A DNA stretch of 18,447 bases, taken from Auxenochlorella pyrenoidosa. Taxonomy: Eukaryota > Chlorophyta > Trebouxiophyceae > Chlorellales > Chlorellaceae. The notes beneath the pieces were generated by a model. That model was not told where the DNA came from. It did no database searches and saw nothing but the letters and a program-made list of their open reading frames with translations. The translations under genes and the position numbers were made by a program. The stretch lies in contig KQ482021.1 in NCBI GenBank assembly GCA_001430745.1, positions 54,997 to 73,443 of the forward strand, written 5' to 3'. Below are positions 11,001-18,447 of the stretch, piece by piece. The stretch's first letter is position 1. Every line of letters begins with the position of its first letter.

Positions 11001-11192
11001 AGTTAGGCAGTGTCGAGCAGCGGCCTTTGCTTGCGTTTGATGTAGTTCTAATAATTGCGATGCATGATTTCGCCAGAGAATGCGAAAGGACGGTTGGGGA
11101 TCCCGGACTACAGCTGGCGTGTTGACGACGCAGGTTCGTGGCCGCTCTCACCCACCTGCACTCTCACTTGCAGACTCCAAGAGGAAATGCAT
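8003..11192 (-). CDS. TKL-type protein kinase, copy A (non-RD, long N-terminal region)
   Basis: Exons, 5' to 3': candidate 11152-11192, then 10814-10925, 9947-10716, 9561-9760, 9178-9337, 8874-8996, 8661-8717, 8311-8398, 8003-8128. The model gives 558 aa, with all phases consistent. Kinase motifs: glycine loop GSGASCRVYKA (about 304-314), VAAKEV with the ATP-binding Lys near 324, HCDIKSPN (423 and 428 catalytic Asp and Asn), DLG (441), GTFAWMAPE, DVYSFGVLLHEIITGE and EPEDRP. GTFAWMAPE and DVYSFG point to the tyrosine-kinase-like group, which phosphorylates Ser/Thr. Arg of HRD is Cys and Phe of DFG is Leu. The N-terminal 300 residues are Ala/Ser/Pro rich, except for a conserved block ending CEWLVDPCDVEYLHHPGTN. 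The SFG intron is GC-AG. Copy B lies immediately upstream in the same orientation. The substrate is unknown. The start is uncertain: an ATG at 10710 would give 505 aa. Confidence 0.9.
8399..8660 (-). other. GC-AG intron in kinase A
   Basis: The exon ends in ...GTGTACAG and the intron begins GCAAGC, the classical form of a GC donor; the acceptor is GCAG before CTTTGGC. Only this junction restores the family motif DVYSFG, with Ser split as AG|C. The same junction is used in kinase B. Confidence 0.88.
9542..9556 (-). repeat. Homopolymer (15 C on plus strand; G-run after a kinase A donor)
   Basis: On the coding strand this is a run of G just after the GTGAG donor that follows exon 9561-9760. The matching intron of kinase B also has G-runs there, so the feature is partly shared. 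Its exact length may be unreliable. Confidence 0.85.
10011..10113 (-). repeat. 103-nt block identical to kinase B (copy in kinase A)
   Basis: Every base is identical to 14455-14557, including all third codon positions. It codes GGKPGNSDGS, AHTLLRCGST, then IPARLCEWLVDP. The adjoining sequence on both sides differs between the copies. See the matching entry at 14455. Confidence 0.95.
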
Positions 11193-12428
11193 AGTGCACT
11201 ATCCGTTGCACAAAGCTCAGAACAGGGGCCGGCGGATCAACTGGCTGGCCCAGTGGCGATGCCGCTCCTGGACGTCACACCTGCTGCGCCTGGCGCCAGG
11301 CACATTGGTGCGTGTCCGCCTCGTCGCTGATGCAGTGGATGCCTGTTGAGTTCGGAATAGAATGAATGGTGTGAAGAGGGAGTCTAGAGCATTGCAGTGA
11401 TGGCAAAAGCCTGCCTGCCGCACGGTTGCAAGCCGGGCATGTGACATCACATCGATGGCCTGCCGACAAGCCACTTGGGCACGTGGCACTGGGAGACGGC
11501 GGCATGTCCTGGCACTGCGGGACGATCACCATAGGCACATGGAACGAAAGGTGCCATAACCATACCCTAAATCTCAGCGCTGCTGCAACGCATGCAAGGG
11601 CGCTGGGTAGGCCCGGTGCACGTGCCACGCAGGGTGGAGCACCGCCCGGCATGGCAGCGCTGCTTCAGCAGTGTCACCTCCTTTGCCCTGCACAAGACCC
11701 GCCACCACCTTCGCTGCAGGCGTGCAACCGCAAGACTTTGGATGCGTGCTCTGCTGCACGCATGGCCACCCGCTACTGTCAGCAGATGCGCCAAGCCTTC
11801 AGGGTGCAACTAGGAAGCTATGCTGCGAGCATTACAGCAAGAGGCAGAGGCCGCCACAGGGGGGTAAGGAGCATAAGTTCAATTTGAATGGAAAAAGGAT
11901 ATGCAAGCTGGTCAGTGCTGATGATGGGAGTTTGCACGGCAAGGGTGAAAAAATAGCACGGTGATGGCAAGGGGTCAGAGGGCCACGCTTGCGGGGCAGG
12001 CAGCTATCGTGGGCGCCTGCGCCTGCTGCCTGCCCGCCTGGCAGACTGGGTGCAACGGGGGGTCTGAAGGCGGGGGTTGAGCAAGGGGCGGTTCCTGGCG
12101 CGCAGGCTGAATGGGTGTTTGGGAGGAAAGGCAGACGCAACGGGGGGAAACAAGGCACTATCTTTGAATGGCACGGTGTACAGGGTGCGGTGAGGAGTGG
12201 GATGGAAGGGAGGGCCCTGGAGGGCCCTAGATCACTCCCGAGGGAACGGCCCAAAGGGCGGATAAAAGGATAGGAAAAAATCGTGGAGCAGCAGGTGCAA
12301 AACCACCTATGGCGAGGGGGTGACCAAGGGCAAGGCCCTGCAGACAGCAGGAGCTTGACAGTAGAACGCATCTGGCAGTTGACGTCGCTTGCGAGCCCTG
12401 ACAGGTCGCCAGCAACGGGGTGGGGAGC
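11193..12428. other. Region between the two kinase genes
   Basis: This holds the 5' flank of kinase A and the 3' UTR of kinase B. No known family or phase-consistent exon chain was recognised. The part at 11870-12290 is relatively purine-rich on the plus strand and less GC-rich than the coding regions, which fits a 3' UTR read on the minus strand. A short duplication, GAGGGCCCT, occurs twice near 12210-12230. Confidence 0.5.
11832..11836 (-). terminator. Candidate polyadenylation signal of kinase B (TGTAA)
   Basis: TGTAA on the minus strand, about 590 nt after the kinase B stop codon at 12429. It is the first such motif I found downstream. The long implied 3' UTR makes the call tentative. 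Confidence 0.35.
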
Positions 12429-15357
12429 TCACTTGGCTGCGGCAGCGGGGCCATGCTTGCTGGCCTGCTTCATCGCCCGCAGCTGCGGCACAATCTCGGC
12501 AGCTGTGGGCCGCGCCGCTGGTTCTACGCTCAGGCAGCGCAGCATCAGCTCCCGCACCGACTGCAGACCAGGGAGGGCGGGGGAAGAACAGCCGCAGGTG
12601 AGCGCATGCGCGAAAGGGGAATGACAAAATGCCTCGGTCATACGCCGAGGATCGGTTGGCGGCCGCATCAGGCAGGCAGGAGGCCACCCGGTTGCCCCGG
12701 CCGACCCTCTGCCAGCGCGCACCTGCGGGCACTCGTCGTCGGTGGGCAGGCGCAGGCTGCCGCGCTTGGGCTGCTCGCCGGTAATGATCTCATGCAGCAG
12801 CACGCCAAAGCTGCGGGGAGCAAGGGAAGAGAGGAGCGCGGCTTAGTTAGAACAGCTGTGATGAGATAGTTGCTGGAGGGTCACGGGCAGCTGGACGCCC
12901 GCCCTGGCGTGACATCTGCCGCCTGCACGCTTGACCGCTCTCCCTGGTGTTCTTGTCGACAGGCCTCCCCGAGCATGCACAGTGCTTGCCTGTACACATC
13001 GGCAGCGGGAGAGGGGGCGCAGCCCAGCAGCAGCTCTGGCGCCATCCTGCATGGCCAGGGCAGCAGGTGAAGGTTCTAATTTAGTGGCGGGGCCAGATGC
13101 CACTGGGGAAGGATGACGTGCAAGCCGTGCCGGCATGGTGCAAGCAGTGCTGGCGGGGCCTCTGGCCCTGGTGCACGTGCCGCTGCGCCCCTTCCAGCAG
13201 CCCCCCGGCTCACCAGGCAAAGGTGCCGACCATGCTGGTGGGCTCCGCCTTGCCCTCCTCAGCGGCGGCGGCGGCGGCGCAGCAGCGGGCCAGGCCCAGG
13301 TCTGTGAGCTTTGCGGTGCCGCACTCGGTCAGCAGCACGCTGCACGACAAGGGAGCGCAATGCAGGAGGGGTGGGGTTGGGTTGGACACGGATCCCAGAG
13401 GGGCTTCGGCGTGCCGAGAGGGAAGGGGGAGCGGCAACCTGGGCAGAGACGCTGCTGCGACTTGCAAGCAGGAGTAAGCTCCCAACCCCGCTGCCCTACC
13501 CCCGGCCAGGTGACACCCTGATCAGCAGCAGCGGCGGCGGCGGCAGTGGCGGCTGTAGCAGCGACAGCCGCAGGCGGCCCTCACTTGGCGCTCTTGATGT
13601 CGCAGTGCATCACATTCTTGCGGTGCAGGTAAGCCATGGCCTGCGCCACCTGCAGCGCCACGCGCCTGCCCTGCCGCCACCAGCCAAACAGGCGGGCGCC
13701 GGTGCTGGACGAGCGCAGCTGCAGCGCGCGGAACAGGTCGTGTCCTGCAGCACAGGAGGGGAGGGGCGGCGGGAGGCAGCGGTGGGCCGAGGGACTTTCA
13801 GGGCTTTGAGGCTGGAGAGAACATTGGTGGAGCTGGTAGCAGGGCTGGCGTTCTGGGCGAAGCCTACAACAGAAGGCTGCGGCAGGGGCAACCCGACAAG
13901 CCACCTCGCCATACGACCCCTGGCCCCCCCACCCCCCTCCCCCCTCACCCTCGCACAGCTCCATGAACACCACGCCCTTGCTGGGGGTCAGCGACAGGCC
14001 AAAGAGGGTGACGATGTGGGGGTGGCGCAGCTGCGCCAGGCGGGACGCCTCAGACAGGAACAGCTCCCGCATCGCCGGCGACCGCCCAATGTCCACCTCC
14101 TTTGCTGCCACCAGGTCGCCGTGCAGCAGGGCCTTGTACACCCGGCAGCTGCGGGGGGGGGAGGGCACGGGGTGGAGGGGCTTGGGTGAGCCAAGTTTGT
14201 GGCGCAATAAGAAGCGCCGGCAGGCACATGCTGCTTGTGAAGACCAAGCCCTGTTGCTTGCCCTGCACATGAGCCTGCAGAGCAGCTTTACTGCCGTAGA
14301 CCTCTCAGCTTTTTCCTACAAACTTGCAGCAGCGGGCAGCAGGGCTGCTGGGCGCCCGCCGGCATGCCCCACCCTCCAACGCCCGCCCACCTGGCGCCTG
14401 ACCCCAGCTCCACCAGGCGGTTGGTCCCCGAGTGGTGAAGGTACTCCACGTCCGAGGGGTCCACCAGCCACTCGCACAGCCGGGCGGGGATGGTGCTGCC
14501 GCAGCGCAGCAGCGTGTGCGCGCTGCCGTCCGAGTTGCCGGGCTTGCCGCCAGCGGCCGCCTCCTCGGCCTCCTGCTGTCGCACCCAGTGCAGCAGCTCT
14601 GACAGCGCGGCCGCGGTGGCAGGCGTCGACAGGTCGCAGCTGGCCCCTAGGGAGGAGGCGCGGCTGATAGCAGCGGCGGCAAACGCGCTGACCAGTTCTG
14701 GCAGCTGCGCGGCCGCCAGGCGGGCGGCCGAGCTGCCGCCTGCCCCACTTGCCGGTACGGGCGGCGGCTTGTAGGTACTTGCGAACTGGGCGGCACCATT
14801 CTCCAGGCTGCCGCGGTCGGGTGTGTCTGGCGGGGACCAGCAGTCTGCTGTGCTGAGTGAGCGCAGGCAGTCCCGGGAGGGCCGCGGCGGCCGGCCAGAG
14901 GCCGCCTTCCGGACAGCTGGCGCGGCAGCCCCGCCCCCAGTGCTTGGGGGCGATGAGGTGGCAGCAAAGGCCGGCAGGTGCGCGCTGCTGCAGAACGGTG
15001 ATTGCAGCACGCCGTCTGTTGACCGAGAGAGGGAGTCGGTGCGCGACAGGCCGGTGAGCGGCGCGGCAGGGGCCGCTGGCTCTGGCTGCAGGGCGTGTGC
15101 GGCAGTATCAGGCCGCTCCTGCATGGTCGACAGGCCATACTGCATGAGGGGCGACCGCCACACGGACAGCCAGGAGTCAGCAAGCTTGAACAATTCAAGT
15201 GCGGTTCTGAAGGCACAGCGGGGCAAGGAGCCACGGGCAGGTGGTTCCCACCTGGAACTTGCAGGCGTCTGCGCCTGCTGCGGCAGGCACCATGACGGCG
15301 GCCCAGCGGCCGAGGCCGCCGCTGGGGGTGTCCGCAAGCGCGGTCGTGGTGTCTAGA
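12429..15357 (-). CDS. TKL-type protein kinase, copy B (tandem paralogue; 5' end not resolved)
   Basis: Exons, 5' to 3': 15252-15357, 14391-15139, 13949-14148, 13585-13744, 13214-13339, 12990-13046, 12723-12810, 12429-12560. They code 538 aa after a split codon whose first two bases lie in an unidentified upstream exon; an internal ATG at 15124 is an alternative start. Motifs match copy A: GSGASCRVYKALLHG, VAAKEVDIG, HCDIKSAN, DLGLARCC, GTFAWMAPELLLG, DVYSFGVLLHEIITGEQ. Exon sizes equal those of copy A for four of the kinase exons (200, 160, 57, 88 nt). Copy B has AARP where copy A has EDRP near the C-terminus, and one extra codon in the activation loop. The N-terminal region shares islands such as DGVL.SPF, LPAF, STGG, APAVRKAASG and TPDRGSLE. 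The arrangement is a head-to-tail tandem duplication. Catalytic Lys, Asp, Asn and DLG Asp are intact, so it is probably active. Confidence 0.9.
12811..12989 (-). other. GC-AG intron in kinase B
   Basis: The donor GCAAGC follows TACAG, at the same position and phase as in kinase A. The next exon begins CTTTGGC after CCGCAG and completes the Ser of SFG. The intron is 179 nt, against 262 nt in copy A. Confidence 0.88.
14455..14557 (-). repeat. 103-nt block identical to kinase A (copy in kinase B)
   Basis: This is the second copy of the perfect 103-nt match to 10011-10113. Both lie in the large N-terminal exon, just before the kinase domain. A further perfect match of about 30 nt lies between the block and the exon end, separated by a few differences. 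Confidence 0.95.
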
Positions 15358-16536
15358 CTGCTAGGGAAATGGGCCAGGAACGGGGCGGCGCGGGCAGGTG
15401 CCAGGCGGCACGACGCGGGGAGTGCAAGGTTGCTCCGGACCAGCAGCAGTCGGAGACGGGAAACAAGCGTGCGATTTGGGCGGGCTGTTTTCGGAACGAT
15501 TGTAGCGCAGAATGAGGCCCGCAAGGAGGGGAGCCGCCATAAGCCATGACGGGACGCGGCCAATCGCAGCAGAGCATCGCACGGTTTCGTGACCGCTCCT
15601 TACCACATTCCTCACGGCCAGCTGGCCACTAGAGGCCTGTTGAGCGGCAAGAACACGGCGACAGGCCCTGAACAAAAACTTCCGGAAGCATCCCGTGGCG
15701 TATGGTGTCAGCAGCTGTACTGTCGCTGTTTGGCGAGAGGCGGACCTGGACAAACCCAGTGCGATGAGCCCCCCTTTCCCCACTATCGTGGGCAGGCATG
15801 CTCGACGCTGAAATGGCAGATGGTGCATCGTGGTAACTGTGCTGGCCAGCTGAAGGACAGGGCTCTCCGCACGCCACCGCTCCCTCCGAGGGAGTCCCTC
15901 GTGCCTGTTGAGCACAGCAGCTTGTCGCTCATCAAGACAACCGCATTCCCTGCAACGGCGCCGCACAACCTTGCAGAAGCGCAAGTTGCGCGCTTAGATG
16001 CGAGCAGGAGTACAGCTGCACAGCTCAGGCCGCAGACCCCCAGGCTGCCCAAGGCTCACCAGCTGGGCATGGGAGCATGTGCCATAGCCAGGTGTGCATG
16101 TGCCTCGACTGTTGTTGTCTACCTGCTCTTCCAGCGACTGACCAACTGCCCTAAGTTGCTCGTCACCCATGCCTATGCTGATTGCGTGCCACGTGGTGCT
16201 TGTTTGGGCTTACAACCTTGGCTTCATGGCACTGGCATGGGGCTGGGGACGCATGCATGGTGCCGCACGCTGACTGGAGCTGCCTAGGGTGGGGTGTTGG
16301 TCGTTCAAGTGAGCCAACACGGCGCGGTTTGGTGCAGAGCTGGGGAGGTCTGGGGGAAGGAAATTGAGGGTTTCTGTGGTGTACGGGCTGGCATGTGACG
16401 GGAGGAGGTCAGGGCGTCAGGCGCGGGCGGGCCGGGCTGCACGGCGCCGCGTCGCGGTCAGTAGGGGTACAGGTCTGGGGTGGGGGCGGCAGGTGTTGCA
16501 CCGCCGCACCCCTGCTGCCGCCGCCAGGCTGGGAGC
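15358..16536. other. Kinase B 5' flank and H2B 3' UTR
   Basis: This should contain the missing first exon or 5' UTR of kinase B and the 3' UTR of H2B. A minus-strand ATG with an open frame occurs at 15577 (MLCCDWPRP) and again in frame at 15547 (MAYGGSPP). Either could start kinase B through a weak GTCCGG donor in the right phase, but there is no support from copy A. No other gene was recognised. Confidence 0.45.
16210..16214 (-). terminator. Candidate polyadenylation signal of H2B (TGTAA)
   Basis: TGTAA on the minus strand, about 325 nt after the H2B stop codon. I saw no obvious histone-type 3' stem-loop close to the stop, so a polyadenylated mRNA is the more likely form. Confidence 0.4.
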
Positions 16537-17734
16537 TCAGCCCGAGGTGAACTTGGTCACCGCCTTGGTGCCCTCAGACACCGCGTGCTTGCTCAGCTCG
16601 CCTGCGGGTGCCAGGTGGGGCGGCGGCGCCAGTCGAGGATGGGCACCCAAAATAGCAGGGGCTTGGAGCAACACTTGAGCGTGCACAGCTGGCCTGGCTG
16701 TGCAGTGCAGCCTGCACGCCCAGCTGCGCGCCAGGCATGCGGGTCCCCGCCCCCACAAGCGGAGCTGCGCCGCGCACCGGGCAGGATGAGGCGCACGGCG
16801 GTCTGGATCTCGCGGCTGGTCACGGTGGGCTTCTTGTTGTAGCGCGCCAGGTTGCCGGTCTCCACCGCAATCTTGTCAAAGATATCCTGCGGGCAGCGAG
16901 GGGGCCCATTCGACAGACTTGTCCTTGAAGACCAGGGCAGAAGCAGGCTGTGGGGATAAACGGCCGTTCGATTGGCTACATGTGATGTCGCTGACAGCCA
17001 CACTGCCGCCGCAACGTGTGCAATGCGGATCAGCATCGGCAGCAGCCTTGAGAGCGCGGCTGGGCTGCTCCCTGCCCACTGTTTTGTGCGGGCTGCCACC
17101 AGCCCAGCATTCAAACAGCCAGCGCACAGCGGACGCTCACGTTGATGAAGGAGTTCATGATGGACATGGCCTTGGAGGAGATACCGGTATCGGGGTGCAC
17201 CTGCTTGAGCACCTTGTAGATGTAAATCTTGTAGGTCTCAGCCTGCAGGTGGCGGGGCAGGCAGCACGGGCGTCGGCCGCTGCGAGCGACGACAGGCGGC
17301 GTCGCCCGCCACACTCCCCAAGCTGTGGGTCGTGCAGCGGCGGCGTTGCGCCAGGAAAGCATTCCTGACCAGCATTGAGAGCGATCAGGGGCAGAGCCTT
17401 CCTTCTAGCTGTTGTTGCGGCGAAGGACTTTGTTTCGCACCTTGGAAATCTGCTTGCGCGCGGCACGGCTGCGCTTCTCGGCGACCTGCAGATGTTGAGG
17501 GAGCGTGTGAGCGAGGCGGCGGGGGCACAGGGCAAGCCAGCTGCGACCTGGACGGCCTCTCGGGAACTCCCCTCCCTCGGCTCGCCTTCTTCGCCGTCTT
17601 CTTGGCTGGCGCCTTGTCGGCTTTGGGGGCCTGAAATGTCGGGCAGAAAGGAGCAGGAGGGTGAGCAGGTGTGCGTGTGGAACGATCAAACGGTGAGCAG
17701 GGCAGCCGTGGGCCTCCAGCAGCGCACTCACCAT
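16537..17734 (-). CDS. Histone H2B with five introns
   Basis: Exons, 5' to 3': 17732-17734 (ATG only), 17586-17630 (or 17568-17630), 17441-17485, 17141-17242, 16778-16886, 16537-16601. The protein is 122 or 128 aa depending on the second donor, near the usual 120-130. The tail reads [16 protein letters not shown]; later comes [15 protein letters not shown]. The histone fold has the family strings [64 protein letters not shown] and the end TSG. The Lys in AVTKF corresponds to the conserved ubiquitination site. H2B pairs with H2A in the nucleosome. The short stretch VETGNL replaces the common EAS(R/K)L. The second intron has either a GC donor (GCGAGC after AAGAAG) or a weak GTTCCC donor. No H2A partner lies within the 700 nt upstream. 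The identity is certain; only the tail length is open. Confidence 0.96.
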
Positions 17735-18447
17735 GTTGCCAGAGGTTGTGGGGGTGCAGGAGGCCGGGCGGAGGCGGGGAGAGACGGAGAGAACAGCAGG
17801 GGGAGGGTGCCTGTGGCGGTGTTAGCCCAGCTGTCCCTTTCCAATGCGGCACCTGCAGGTTTGCCCAGATCCCCCTCGCGGGGCCTCAAGTTGGTTCCCT
17901 ATTTCGCTTATTGCTCACTAGGTCGGGCGGCGGGCGCTGCAGCGCAGCCAGGACAACGGGCTTGCCCGCTGACGCTGGCAGCGGAAGCACACGTGCTCCT
18001 GGCTGGTTGTGCGCTGAGGCTCCCATTCAGCGGGCTGGTTGAGCCCAATAAGCTACCCATAATGAGTGTGCATTGGGGGCAGGAGCCTCCGCCCACCCCT
18101 GCTTGCTCCTCCCAGCTTGCTGCAGCAGCCCGCGACAGGTACCGCCAGGCAGGTCGTCCAGTCGGGTGCATCACGTGCCGGGCCTGGGTAGTGCAGGCAG
18201 GTGCCTTATTGCACGACTGGACGAGCTCTGGATGAGACTGTGGTGCCCTGATGGATGCGTCCCCTCCTTGCTGTGCTGTCTGGGGTACGGGCACATGTGC
18301 AACGCCTCCCATTGGCACCGTCAATGGTGTCATGCAGGCGTTCTTCTGCGCAGGCGCCCTTCTGCACCACACCCAGCGAGCCTTGCCATGGCCGTTACAG
18401 GCAGGTGCCGCCGCGCATGGGGAGCACGAGTCATAGCAGGCCCGCCC
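17735..18447. other. H2B promoter and 5' UTR region, no further gene seen
   Basis: Read on the minus strand, the 100 nt before the H2B ATG are C/T-rich, with the context GGCAACATGG, as in a 5' UTR. Farther out, a CCAAT motif lies on the minus strand near 18308-18314, about 575 nt upstream of the ATG, too far to assign with confidence. No divergent H2A gene or other exon was recognised up to the window end. Confidence 0.45.

Noticed and set aside
11917..11985. Possible C/D-box snoRNA (TGATGA-like motif)
   Set aside because: The C box lacks the preceding purine, no D box (CTGA) sits at a suitable distance and no terminal stem was found.
15589..16287. Long plus-strand open frame of about 230 codons
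   Set aside because: It begins at a GTG, matches no family I know, has no splice-supported neighbours and low-complexity composition; such frames arise by chance in GC-rich DNA.
16400..16536. Histone 3' stem-loop after the H2B stop
   Set aside because: No convincing short hairpin of histone type was found by eye; the sequence is merely GC-rich.
1..18447. tRNA, rRNA, CRISPR, insertion sequence or viral insertion
   Set aside because: No B-box with matching stems, direct-repeat array, transposase or viral protein motifs were seen on either strand.

Overview
The window is eukaryotic nuclear DNA, most likely from a GC-rich green alga (Chlorophyta, probably Trebouxiophyceae/Chlorella-like). The evidence is short exons split by many introns of about 80-450 nt with GTGNG donors and CAG acceptors, candidate TGTAA polyadenylation signals (the usual green-algal signal), and plant-like histone H2B and DIB1 proteins. 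I see no bacterial operons, CRISPR arrays, transposons, tRNAs or rRNAs. The genus is inference. Gene models were built by hand from frame, splice consensus, intron phase and known protein families.

Layout, left to right. (1) The 3' end of an unrecognised plus-strand gene with a hydrophobic segment (171-671). (2) A plus-strand TLC-domain membrane protein in eight exons (about 2305-4350). (3) The complete plus-strand gene for the U5 snRNP thioredoxin-fold protein DIB1/DIM1 (TXNL4A family; seven exons, 5362-6996, 142 aa). (4) Two tandem minus-strand genes for paralogous TKL-type protein kinases: copy A at 8003-10925, possibly to 11192, and copy B at 12429-15357, 5' end open. (5) A complete minus-strand histone H2B gene with five introns, the first directly after the start codon (16537-17734). 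The three left genes point right and the three right genes point left, so DIB1 and kinase A are tail to tail across 6997-8002.

These look like independent housekeeping and signalling genes, not a pathway cluster. The functional link is between the two kinases, which share every intron position and phase I could check. That includes an unusual GC-AG intron inside the codon for Ser of the DVYSFG motif. Both are non-RD kinases (HCD instead of HRD) with DLG instead of DFG and an Ala-rich activation loop. Each has a long, mostly disordered N-terminal region ending in a strongly conserved block just before the kinase domain. Inside that block 103 consecutive bases are identical between the copies, although flanking coding DNA has diverged at synonymous sites. 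This is the most interesting signal in the window; gene conversion is the simplest explanation.

The long stretches between genes (672-2304, 4351-5361, 6997-8002, 11193-12428, 15358-16536, 17735-18447) hold UTRs and intergenic DNA; I could not support further genes in them. I found no clearly undescribed system.
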